64,000 bases of DNA from contig NZ_JAPCHX010000005.1 in NCBI RefSeq assembly GCF_026107415.2, forward strand, positions 434,001-498,000. The letters are read 5' to 3'. The DNA is from Microbacterium sp. MPKO10 (lineage in GTDB: Bacteria; Actinomycetota; Actinomycetes; Actinomycetales; Microbacteriaceae). Under the pieces are notes generated by a model, which made no database searches, was not told the DNA's origin, and saw only the letters and a program-made list of their open reading frames with translations. The stretch's first letter is position 1, and each line of letters begins with the position of its first letter. This document shows positions 26,504 through 34,723 of the stretch, in pieces. A program made the translations under genes and the position numbers.

Positions 26504-26563
26504 CCACCCAGGCGTTCGCCCGCGACTTGCATCTCAAGCCACTTGAGCGCTCAGAGTGAGGAT

Positions 26564-27634
26564 ATGAATCACAACGAACCTACCCTCCACTCCATTGGCG
26601 ACGTTGCACAGCGCACTGGGCTCAGCGTCAGCGCCATCCGGTACTACTCCGACGAAGGGCTCGTCACCCCGACAGAGCTGACGGACGGCGGGCATCGCCT
26701 CTACGACATCGATGCGATCGCCCGCCTCGAGTTCATCCGAACGCTTCGGGATCTCGAGACAGACCTGACCCACGTGCGGCGAGTCCTCACTGGGGCAACA
26801 TCGCTGCGTGACATCCTCGCCGAGCATCTCGAAACCGTCGAGAAGCGCACAGACAAACTCCTGACGAAACGCGCCGTACTGCGCGCGCTCGTCCGGGCGG
26901 AGAGCACGGCCGAGCGCGCGCAGCTGCTGCAGAAGCTTGTCACGATGCCCGACGCCGACCGTGAGCGTCTGATCGATGACTTCTGGAGCGACGTCTCTGC
27001 GGGGCTCCCCTCTGCCGCACTCACTCGCTTGGACGGCGTAAGACCGCTGCTGACCGCCGACCCGACGCCCGCGCAGCTCGATGCCTGGGTCACTCTGGCG
27101 GAGCTGCTCGGTGACGAGCAATTCAGACATGCGACGCGGGAATACCTTCACGACACATACACGCACGGCGCGGGAGAAGAGATGTCTGCCCCCGGCGTTC
27201 AGGAGCACATCGAATCGACGGGCGCAGACCTGACGCAGAAGTTGGGCGCCGCCCACGCGGCAGGCCTGAGCGCAGACGACGCACATGTGCTCGAACTTGC
27301 GACGCAGTTCGTGGAGCAGACCGCGCAGGCCGTCGGCGCGAGCGTCAATGACGAACTGAGGATGCGGCTGGCAGATCGCTACCGCACCATCAGCACCCTC
27401 GCCCTCGAAACGGTGAACGATACCGGTTACCGGGCAACCGAGGGGCTCTATCTCGAGCTGGTCGCGATTATCAACGACGAGCAGAATGACGATACTGCCC
27501 TCTCGGATGCTGCACGCGGGAGCTCCGCCGAAGGGCACGGCCTCGACCTGCGCGCCTTCGGGCCGTGGCTCGCTGATGCCATCAGCGCAACTCTCCCGAG
27601 ATTGACACCGAAGTCGAGCCAGACGGCCCAGTGA
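26564..27634 (+). CDS. MerR-family regulator with long C-terminal domain
   Basis: A 356-residue regulator. The first 70 residues are a MerR winged helix (SIGDVAQRTGLSVSAIRYYSDEGLV and the DGGHRLYDIDAIARL wing), followed by a short coiled-coil linker. The remaining 240 residues are an all-helical effector-binding domain, much longer than in metal-type MerR proteins, with no Cys ligands, so a drug or organic effector is likely. Start ATG 26564 follows GAGGAT. The 3' end overlaps the convergent reductase gene by 53 bp. Confidence 0.85.
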   Translation: MNHNEPTLHSIGDVAQRTGLSVSAIRYYSDEGLVTPTELTDGGHRLYDIDAIARLEFIRTLRDLETDLTHVRRVLTGATSLRDILAEHLETVEKRTDKLLTKRAVLRALVRAESTAERAQLLQKLVTMPDADRERLIDDFWSDVSAGLPSAALTRLDGVRPLLTADPTPAQLDAWVTLAELLGDEQFRHATREYLHDTYTHGAGEEMSAPGVQEHIESTGADLTQKLGAAHAAGLSADDAHVLELATQFVEQTAQAVGASVNDELRMRLADRYRTISTLALETVNDTGYRATEGLYLELVAIINDEQNDDTALSDAARGSSAEGHGLDLRAFGPWLADAISATLPRLTPKSSQTAQ

Positions 27635-29669
27635 CGGCGCCCAGCGAGAACGCGGCCTCGAAGCCGTCGAAGATCGCCGCGTCGATGGTGCGGGGTGCCC
27701 GCGCGTCACCGACCACCGTCGTCGGGCTCTCGAGACGAGAACCGTCGAACGGCACCTGCTCGCGCGGTGTCACCAGCACGATCGTGCCGGCCCCGACGAC
27801 GCGCTCGCGCCCGGAACGCAGGTCTCGGATCGTCGCCTGCGCAGCATCCGGATCATAACCACTGACGGTGGTGGACTCGGCGATCTCGAACGAGCCCTCC
27901 CCCGGCAGCGCGCCCGGCGTGCCCGGCACACGGTAGAGCCGCCTGTGCAGATGATCGCGATCCTGACTGCCGCGAATAAACGGGAACGCCGTGTCGAAAC
28001 GGGTCACCAGCCGCGCATCATTCGCCGCTGCGGCGACGGCGAGCGCGACTCCCGAGGCATACGGGGTTCCATCGTGGTCGACGATGACGACGGGACTCTG
28101 CAGAAGCTCGGGCCTCTCGACGGCCTGCCACGCGGTCAACACTCCGGGCTCCGCGGCGATATCGGCGAGCGCGGTTGAGGCGGCATCCGCCACACTGGTC
28201 CCGTGCTCGGCCGGGCGCGACCCTGTGGCGACGATGACGCGGTCGAACCGCTCGGGCGCCGCAGAAAGCTGCGCGGGCGTGACACGTGTTCCGAACCGGA
28301 TGTCGAGACTGGCCGCGTCACGCGTGAGATCGTCGACCAGCAACCGGATGCTGTCGCGCCCCGGAACGCGGGCGGCGAGGTTCAGCTGCCCGCCGAGGTG
28401 CTCGGTCGCCTCGAACACCGTGACCCGATGCCCGTTGTTTCGAAGCTCGATTGCCGCTTTCAACCCCGCTGGCCCCGCACCGACGACGGCCACACGCAGT
28501 GCTTCAGCGACAGCATCCGGCACCGACCTGCTCGCCTCGCGCCCGACCGTCGGGTTGACGGTGCAGCTCATGGGCAGCCCGTTTCCGGTCCGCGCGAGGC
28601 AGCCCTGATTGAGGCGGATGCAGTGGGTCACCGGTGCGCCGGAACGCAGCTTCGTTGCGAGATCGGGATCGGCGATCTGCGCGCGCGTAAGGGCCACCAT
28701 GTCGGCGACGCCCTCGGCGATCACATCGCGTGCGTCGTCGACCGTCGCAGCAGCGCCGACGCCGAACACCGGGATGTCGGCATTGCGCTGCTTCACAGCG
28801 GCGACGTCGTCATGCAGCCAGGCCGCGGGCATCGCCGAGGAGGGAAAGACGTAGTGCACTTGGTGGTATTCGCCACCCGCGAGGTTGATGTAGTCGATGC
28901 GCACGTTCGCGCGCAGGTGGTCAATGATCGCGAGGCAGTCCTCGCGCGAGAGACCCGCGTCAGCGAACTCGTTGGCGACGATGCGGATGCCGACGACGGC
29001 CTCGTCGCCCACCCGCTCGCGCACTCCCCGCAGCACCTCGAGGGGAAACCGCGCTCTCTCCGGCATCCCGCCACCGTATTCATCGGTGCGCCGGTTGTAG
29101 AGAGGCGAGAGAAACTGATGCAGAAGATACCCGTGCGCCATGTGCACCTCGACGCCGTCGAAACCGCCGCGCAGGGCGTTCTCGGCCGTGACCGCCCAGC
29201 CGTCCGCGAACGCGGCCAGGTCGGCTGCGGTCGCCGCGACCGTCGCCGCACCCGTTGAGGGAGACACCAGCCGGCTGGCGCTGAACACCGGGCGCGGGCC
29301 GTCAGGACCATCCGGAGATGCCTGGGCGCCATGGTGATTGAGCTGCGCAAAGATCTTGGCACCGCGCGTGTGAACAGCATCCGTCAACGCTCGGTCTGCA
29401 TCGACAATGTCGCGCCGCCACCCATCGACGAAACCGCGAATCGCACTGGAGGGGTGCACAAACCGGTTGCCCGCGATGAACAGCGCCGTACCGCCGTCGG
29501 CGCGGCGCGCGAAGTAGTCGATCTCCTGCCCAGACTCACGGCCGCCCACGGCATACAGCTTGGAGTGCGCCGCCTGCATCAGCCGGTTGCGCACCGTCAC
29601 GGTGCCAATGCGCAGCGGTGAGAACAGTGGGTCGGATGCGTCGCCGCCATGTTCCTGAACAATGCTCAT
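27582..29669 (-). CDS. NADH:flavin oxidoreductase, old-yellow-enzyme / dienoyl-CoA reductase type
   Basis: A 695-residue enzyme with an N-terminal FMN TIM barrel (MAHGYLLHQFLSPLYNRRTDEYGG near 175-198) and a C-terminal FAD/NAD(P) half (VVGAGPAGLKAA near 393-404), as in 2,4-dienoyl-CoA and trimethylamine reductases. These have a 4Fe-4S cluster held by four Cys in a CxxCxxxC...C pattern. Here the residues are Cys350, Leu353, Cys357, Cys369: the second ligand is missing. Start ATG 29669 has TAGAGT exactly 6 nt upstream. Likely role: reduction of an enoyl or nitro compound. The 3' end overlaps merR. Confidence 0.88.
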   Translation of the reverse strand: MSIVQEHGGDASDPLFSPLRIGTVTVRNRLMQAAHSKLYAVGGRESGQEIDYFARRADGGTALFIAGNRFVHPSSAIRGFVDGWRRDIVDADRALTDAVHTRGAKIFAQLNHHGAQASPDGPDGPRPVFSASRLVSPSTGAATVAATAADLAAFADGWAVTAENALRGGFDGVEVHMAHGYLLHQFLSPLYNRRTDEYGGGMPERARFPLEVLRGVRERVGDEAVVGIRIVANEFADAGLSREDCLAIIDHLRANVRIDYINLAGGEYHQVHYVFPSSAMPAAWLHDDVAAVKQRNADIPVFGVGAAATVDDARDVIAEGVADMVALTRAQIADPDLATKLRSGAPVTHCIRLNQGCLARTGNGLPMSCTVNPTVGREASRSVPDAVAEALRVAVVGAGPAGLKAAIELRNNGHRVTVFEATEHLGGQLNLAARVPGRDSIRLLVDDLTRDAASLDIRFGTRVTPAQLSAAPERFDRVIVATGSRPAEHGTSVADAASTALADIAAEPGVLTAWQAVERPELLQSPVVIVDHDGTPYASGVALAVAAAANDARLVTRFDTAFPFIRGSQDRDHLHRRLYRVPGTPGALPGEGSFEIAESTTVSGYDPDAAQATIRDLRSGRERVVGAGTIVLVTPREQVPFDGSRLESPTTVVGDARAPRTIDAAIFDGFEAAFSLGAVTGPSGSTSVSISGELR

Positions 29670-29744
29670 GCGTTCACTCTAGGATGCTGTTGATAGTGAT
29701 CGGCGCAGGGTCGCAGCCCTGACACGAGAACGCACGGGAGCGAC

Positions 29745-30395
29745 ATGTCGACCTTGTCCGACAACGAGTTGTGGGCACATATCCATGCCGAGCGCGCGAG
29801 ACTCGCAGAAGACCTGTCTCGACTCAGCCGGGAGCAGTGGCGGCACGAGACGTTGTGCGGTCAGTGGGACGTCGAGCAGGTTGTCGCCCACCTCACCGCC
29901 GCGGCGAGCCTTGGCCAGTGGCGGTGGCTGCGCAGCATGCTCGGCGCTCGGTTTCGCCCCGACGTGCACAATCAACGCCGACTCGACGAGTATCGGGGCC
30001 AGACTCCCGCTGAGACTCTCGACACGTTCACGGCCGTCGTCAACGCCACCGTCGCCCCGTCAAAAGACATCGCCGCCTACCTCGGCGAGGTCGTGGTTCA
30101 CGCGACCGACATCCGCCATCCCCTCGGAATCGACAATGTCCCGAGCGTCGAGGCACTGACGCCGGTCGCGCACTTCTTCGCACGGCGAAACTTCACTGTC
30201 AACAGTCGCACGCTGGTTTCCGGACTCCAGCTTCGCGCGATCGACGGCCCGTTCGCCGCGGGCGAGGGGCCGCTCGTCCGTGGGACGACGCTCGCCCTGG
30301 TGATGAGCATGGCCGGCCGCGCCGCATTTCTCGACGACCTTGAGGGCCCCGGTGTCGCAACGCTGCGTCATCGCATCACAAACGCGTCCGGCTGA
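29745..30395 (+). CDS. Mycothiol-dependent maleylpyruvate-isomerase family protein
   Basis: A 216-residue DinB-like four-helix protein of the maleylpyruvate isomerase/MDMPI family, which uses mycothiol, the actinobacterial thiol. The N-terminal LSREQWRHETLCGQWDVEQVVAHLTAAASLG shape is characteristic, with the metal-binding His in VVAHL and a second in VVVHATDIRHPLG (about 115-127). The substrate is unknown; relatives isomerise maleylpyruvate or act in mycothiol S-conjugation. GGGAG precedes ATG 29745. Confidence 0.85.
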   Translation: MSTLSDNELWAHIHAERARLAEDLSRLSREQWRHETLCGQWDVEQVVAHLTAAASLGQWRWLRSMLGARFRPDVHNQRRLDEYRGQTPAETLDTFTAVVNATVAPSKDIAAYLGEVVVHATDIRHPLGIDNVPSVEALTPVAHFFARRNFTVNSRTLVSGLQLRAIDGPFAAGEGPLVRGTTLALVMSMAGRAAFLDDLEGPGVATLRHRITNASG

Positions 30396-30424
30396 CGACA
30401 GGTCGTGGCGCTAAGCTCTGGGCT

Positions 30425-30934
30425 GTGAGCGCCCGAGAGTATTCCATTCGCCGCACCGTCGAGTCAGACTGGCGCAACGTACGTGAGTTGCGCCTGGAGA
30501 TGCTCCGCGACACCCCGATCGGCTATGCCGAGTCATACGACACCGCCGCTGCTCGTGGCGAAGCCGAGTGGCGCATGCGCGCGGCGCGAGGAACAGCGGA
30601 GCACGGCATCGTTCTTGCCGCCATCGATACCGCCGGCCGCTGGGTCGGGACGATGGGCGGATACGTGCCGGAGCATGAGGTCCATCCGACCCTCGTCGGC
30701 GTGTACGTTGCTCCCGCTCACCGGGGTCGGCGTCGCGGAGTCACCGATGCACTTCTTGAGGCGATCGAGGACTGGGCGCGGGCGGAGAGCACCCGGTTGA
30801 CCCTCCACGTGCACGAAGACAATGCGCGTGCGCGAGCGGCGTACGAACGACGTGGGTTCGTGCAGACCGGCCACACCGTTCCGTACAGCCTCGACCCCCG
30901 CAGACGTGAGCTCGAGATGATCAAGCGGCTCTGA
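30425..30934 (+). CDS. GNAT N-acetyltransferase
   Basis: A 169-residue acetyltransferase of the GNAT fold. The acetyl-CoA site is VYVAPAHRGRRRGVTDALL (motif A, V-x-P-x-x-R-x-x-G), and RAAYERRGFVQTGHT near the end is motif B. It transfers acetyl groups to an unknown amine. Start GTG 30425 is supported by TAAGCT 7 nt upstream, a near-leaderless promoter. The stop is 236 bp from the glucosidase stop, tail to tail. Confidence 0.87.
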   Translation: MSAREYSIRRTVESDWRNVRELRLEMLRDTPIGYAESYDTAAARGEAEWRMRAARGTAEHGIVLAAIDTAGRWVGTMGGYVPEHEVHPTLVGVYVAPAHRGRRRGVTDALLEAIEDWARAESTRLTLHVHEDNARARAAYERRGFVQTGHTVPYSLDPRRRELEMIKRL

Positions 30935-31024
30935 CGGTCACTCGCCCGCCGGGCTGAACTCCCGCGAGTCCCGTGGGGCGGTGCCCGCAGCCCCCTGCGG
31001 TTGCACACGGCAGTTCATATGGCC

Positions 31025-31071
31025 CAAATGGTCATTTGTGACGGTCTGAAGCGTGCATTTGCGCCACCTGA
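31025..31071. promoter_or_regulatory. Palindromes in the GNAT-glucosidase gap
   Basis: CAAATG-GT-CATTTG (31025-31038) is a perfect palindrome. Nearby, TTGCGCCACCTGA (31059-31071) is identical over 13 nt to 56548-56560. The function is unknown. Confidence 0.35.
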
Positions 31072-31091
31072 ACGGCAGACACTGGACTGCT

Positions 31092-31182
31092 CGCCGGACG
31101 CCGATCAGGCCTTCAGTCGCCGGACGCCGGACGCCGATCAGGCCTTCAGTCGCCGGACGCCGGACGCCGATCAGGCCTTCAG
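31092..31182 (-). repeat. Tandem repeat containing the 3' end of the glucosidase gene
   Basis: Two full 33-bp units plus a 26-bp short copy (31092-31117, 31118-31150, 31151-31182). Each contains the last coding triplets and stop of the glucosidase (CTGAAGGCCTGA on the minus strand). The first two copies lie beyond the true stop at 31171 and so duplicate the gene end. Confidence 0.8.
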
Positions 31183-32847
31183 CCACACCGTCGTCTCACC
31201 GGGAAGCGTGTCACCGGCTAGCGGCCCGCTCGACACGAGCACGGTCCCCGCGGGCAGGGCCACGGGCTCCGTGCCGAAGTTCGTCACGACCTCCCAGCCG
31301 TTCGGACGACGGAAGTGCAGGACGTCCGGGGCATCGGCCTCCACCCACTCGAGCTCCTCAGCGGTCTGCAGGTCGTCACGCAGTTCGAGCGCACGGCGGT
31401 AGAGGTTCAGGGTCGACGCCGGGTCGCCCTCTTCCGCCTCGACAGACACGGAGCCGAACCACGCCGGCTGCGGCAGGTGCGCCTCGCCCGACCCGAAGCC
31501 GAACGACACGCCCTCCCGCGTCCAAGGCAGCGGCACGCGGCATCCGTCTCGACCCGGATCAACACCGGGATTGCGGAAGAACGCAGGGTCCTGGTGCTCT
31601 TCAGCCGGAATGTCGGCGACCTCGCCCAGCCCGAGCTCTTCGCCCTGATAGAGGTACGCCGATCCGGGGAGACCGAGCATAAACAGGGATGCTGCGCGGG
31701 CACGCCGCAGCCCCGTGGTGACGTCAAGCTCCGGCGTCGTTCCGCCGGACAGCAGCCATTCGGTTCCCTGCTTCACGTCGCGGCCATGACGCGGCGGCAG
31801 CCCGTACCGCGTGGCGTGCCGCACGACATCGTGGTTCGAGAACACCCACGTCGTCGATGAGCCCGCGGTCTTCGCCTCGGCGAGGTTCGTGCTGACGATC
31901 TCAAGGAACGATCCGGCGTCGAAGTCTGCCTCGAGCAGATCGAAGTTGAATGCTTGGCCGAGCTCGGTCGGGCTGGCATATCGGGCACGGCGCTCGGCAG
32001 ACGCCACCCAGGCCTCGGCGACGGCGATGCGCGGCGGGTCGTACTCGTTGAGCACCTCACGCCATTCGGTGTAGATGTCGTGCACCTCGTTGCGGTCCCA
32101 GATCGGATGCTGTCCGTCCGTCGTCGGCGTGGCATCGAGTTCCGCCTGGGTGGGCAACACCTCGGGCAGTTCTTTCGCGCAGCCGTGTGCCACGTCGACG
32201 CGGAAGCCGTCAACGCCTCGATCGCTCCAGAAGCGCAGTGTGGTGAGGAAGTCCTCGTGGACGTCGCGGTTCTTCCAGTTGAAGTCGGGCTGCTCCGAGG
32301 CAAAGAGGTGCAAATACCACTGGCCGTCGTCGACGCGTGTCCAGGCCGGTCCCCCGAACATGGAGACCCAGTCAGAGGGCGGCAGCTCACCGTTCTCGCC
32401 CAGCCCCTCGCGGAAGATGTACCGGTCGCGCTCTGCCGAGCCCCGCCCGGCGGCGAGCGCCTGCTGGAACCACTCGTGCCGATCGGAACTGTGGTTGGGA
32501 ACGATGTCGACGATCAGTTTGATGTTCGCCGCGTGCAGGGCCGAAACCATCTCGTCGAAGTCGTCGAGCGTACCGATCTTCGGGTCAACGTTGCGGTAAT
32601 CGTCAACGTCGTAGCCGCCGTCGGCGAGCGCTGACGGGTAGAACGGGCTGAGCCACACGGCGTTGACGCCGAGCTTCGCTAGGTACGGAACCCGGCTGGT
32701 GATGCCGACCAGGTCGCCAATGCCATCGCCGTTCGCGTCCGCGAAGCTGCGCGGGTAGATCTGGTACACGGTGGCTTGGCGCCACCAGGTGCACTCGTTC
32801 GCCTGGTCGGCGTGGTCGGCCGCCTTGCTGTCGATTACGGTCGTCAT
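31171..32847 (-). CDS. GH13 alpha-glucosidase (oligo-1,6-glucosidase group)
   Basis: A 558-residue glycoside hydrolase of family 13, cytosolic, hydrolysing alpha-glucosides taken up by the transporter encoded just upstream. Conserved regions: VDIVPNHSS (region I), GFRVDVAHG with the Asp nucleophile (II), IAVAEAWV with the Glu acid/base (III), WVFSNHDVVRH with the transition-state Asp (IV), and the QIYPRSFADANGDGIGDL start of the barrel. Start ATG 32847 has AGGAAAGG upstream; the longer frame to 32955 is unlikely. It is the last gene of the sugar operon after a 65-bp gap. The 3' end carries a tandem duplication. Confidence 0.93.
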   Translation of the reverse strand: MTTVIDSKAADHADQANECTWWRQATVYQIYPRSFADANGDGIGDLVGITSRVPYLAKLGVNAVWLSPFYPSALADGGYDVDDYRNVDPKIGTLDDFDEMVSALHAANIKLIVDIVPNHSSDRHEWFQQALAAGRGSAERDRYIFREGLGENGELPPSDWVSMFGGPAWTRVDDGQWYLHLFASEQPDFNWKNRDVHEDFLTTLRFWSDRGVDGFRVDVAHGCAKELPEVLPTQAELDATPTTDGQHPIWDRNEVHDIYTEWREVLNEYDPPRIAVAEAWVASAERRARYASPTELGQAFNFDLLEADFDAGSFLEIVSTNLAEAKTAGSSTTWVFSNHDVVRHATRYGLPPRHGRDVKQGTEWLLSGGTTPELDVTTGLRRARAASLFMLGLPGSAYLYQGEELGLGEVADIPAEEHQDPAFFRNPGVDPGRDGCRVPLPWTREGVSFGFGSGEAHLPQPAWFGSVSVEAEEGDPASTLNLYRRALELRDDLQTAEELEWVEADAPDVLHFRRPNGWEVVTNFGTEPVALPAGTVLVSSGPLAGDTLPGETTVWLKA

Positions 32848-32912
32848 CGGTTGTTCTGCCTTTCCTGGATCCTGGGTATGTGTGTAGCGCGACTGCCGAG
32901 CATCACTGTCGT

Positions 32913-33812
32913 TTAGCCTTTCACAGCTCCTTGTGTGACACCCTCCATAACCCAACGTTGAGCAAACAAGTACGCGATGATTGCGGGAGCCATTGCCATC
33001 AGGTACGACGCGAACGCCACGTTGTAGTTGTTGCTGAACTGGGTCTGAAACAGGTTCTGTCGAACCGGGAGCGTTTGCAGATCGGGATCGGAGATGATGA
33101 GGGAGGGCATCATGAAGTCATTCCATGCGTACAGAAATGCGAAAATCCCCACGGTCGCACTCATCGGTGCCAACAGAGGGAAGATGAGCTTCCAAAACGT
33201 CTGCCATGTTGATGCCCCGTCGATGCGTGCACTCTCCTCCAACTCCATCGGAATGGAACGGAGAAAAGCGGTGAAGAGCAGCACGCTGAAGCTGAGCTGA
33301 AACATGGTGGCGAGGATGATGACCCCGAGCGGATTGTCGAGTCCAACACGGCCCGTGAGCTGAATCTGCGGCAAGGCTACGACGGGGAAGGGGATGAACA
33401 TGGCCGCGAGGAGATAGTAGAACGACCATCGGAACAAGCGCTTGTCCCAATTGCGCATGATCGCGTACGAGGCGAAGGCGGCCAGGATAATCGTGGCGAC
33501 AACCGTTCCCGCGGTGACGATGACCGACATCGCCAAGCCGACGGGAAACTCGGTGAGCTGCCACGCATCGATAAACCCTTGAAGGGAGAACGGCATAGGT
33601 AGTGAGAAGGCATTGCCGTCAACGGCCTGCTCCGAGGTCTTGAATGCCATCGACACCGTTACGTAGAGAGGTAGCACAACGGTAACGGCACAGAGCACGA
33701 GAATGACCGTGCCGGACAGGTTTGCGCGTGCTCTTCCGAAGCGAGACCACGATGATCGCCCGTCAATAGTGAGCAGACGGGTGCTATTTGGCATGCTGGT
33801 ACGCGTGGACAT
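32913..33812 (-). CDS. Carbohydrate ABC transporter permease (MalG type)
   Basis: A 299-residue membrane permease of the MalFG/CUT1 group with six helices. The coupling loop that meets the ATPase is EESARIDGASTWQTFWKLIFPLL (EAA motif, about residues 190-212). It follows the other permease with a 1-nt overlap (TGATG), so the two are translationally coupled. Together they form the channel for the solute delivered by the binding protein at 34720. No ATP-binding subunit is encoded in the operon, so a shared MsiK-type ATPase is the likely partner. Confidence 0.92.
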   Translation of the reverse strand: MSTRTSMPNSTRLLTIDGRSSWSRFGRARANLSGTVILVLCAVTVVLPLYVTVSMAFKTSEQAVDGNAFSLPMPFSLQGFIDAWQLTEFPVGLAMSVIVTAGTVVATIILAAFASYAIMRNWDKRLFRWSFYYLLAAMFIPFPVVALPQIQLTGRVGLDNPLGVIILATMFQLSFSVLLFTAFLRSIPMELEESARIDGASTWQTFWKLIFPLLAPMSATVGIFAFLYAWNDFMMPSLIISDPDLQTLPVRQNLFQTQFSNNYNVAFASYLMAMAPAIIAYLFAQRWVMEGVTQGAVKG

Positions 33813-34723
33813 CAGAGTGTGTTCCTTCCGCGAGTAACTGAAAGCTGCAAGAGTGCGACGAGAATCGCGACGACGAAGAATATTGTCGCGTTTGCCATTT
33901 GGTAGGCGTAGTCGCCGCCATTGAAGCCGGCGATAATTGTCATCGCGACGCTTCGTGTCGACGTTCCAGGCCCACCGTTTGTGAGTCCAACGATGATGTC
34001 GTACGCGTTCAAGAAGTTCTTGAAGCCCAGAATCACGTTGATGACGACATACCCCACCATCAGCGGGAGCGTGATTTGCAGAAGCTGCTGCGACTTCGAA
34101 GCGCCATCGATATCTGCAGCCTCATAGACATCGCTCGGAATAGCGAGAAGGCCCGCAATATAGATGAGCAGTGCCCCCGGAACCGCCTGCCACGCTGTAA
34201 CAATGACAATCGCGGTCCAGGCAAGGTCCGGATTGGCCAGGATGCTTGTCGATAAGTAGGGAATCCCCAGTGCAGCTCCTGCGCCCGGCAGGGAGTTCGA
34301 AAAGAGGAAGTTGAAGACGTAGGCGATGATGATTCCGGACACGACCATGGGAATCACGAAGATGGCGCGGAGCCCAGCCTTCATGCGAATTCGAGACGTC
34401 AGCCCGACCGCGAGGAGGAAGGCGGCCACGTTCACAACGATGACCGTTGCGACCGAGAACCCGAAGGTGAACACGTAGCTCTCCATAATCGCTGGATCGC
34501 CGAACGCGGCAATGTAATTGATGAGGCCGATGAAATGCCAATCACCAATTCCGATCGAATCGGTGAAGCTAAAGAATATTCCGACGATGCCCGGGACTGT
34601 GACAGCGAGTGTGAACAGAATCAGGCTCGGCAGCAGGAAGAGAAAATAGATCGGTTCGACGCGACGCTTAGAGAGTGGCGCCGTCGGCCGATTTCGCGTG
34701 ACGATGCGTGCGGTGGTCGTCAT
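33812..34723 (-). CDS. Carbohydrate ABC transporter permease (MalF type)
   Basis: A 303-residue CUT1 permease with six helices; the EAA coupling loop is YEAADIDGASKSQQLLQITLPLM (about residues 198-220). Its start ATG overlaps the stop of the solute-binding protein by 4 nt and its own stop overlaps the next permease by 1 nt. The N-terminal 20 residues are basic and cytosolic. Confidence 0.92.
   Translation of the reverse strand: MTTTARIVTRNRPTAPLSKRRVEPIYFLFLLPSLILFTLAVTVPGIVGIFFSFTDSIGIGDWHFIGLINYIAAFGDPAIMESYVFTFGFSVATVIVVNVAAFLLAVGLTSRIRMKAGLRAIFVIPMVVSGIIIAYVFNFLFSNSLPGAGAALGIPYLSTSILANPDLAWTAIVIVTAWQAVPGALLIYIAGLLAIPSDVYEAADIDGASKSQQLLQITLPLMVGYVVINVILGFKNFLNAYDIIVGLTNGGPGTSTRSVAMTIIAGFNGGDYAYQMANATIFFVVAILVALLQLSVTRGRNTL

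Noticed and set aside
30938-31186. 82-residue minus-strand frame with EGLIGVRRPAT repeats
   Set aside because: It merely reads the 33-bp tandem repeat behind the glucosidase in another frame and overlaps its coding end.
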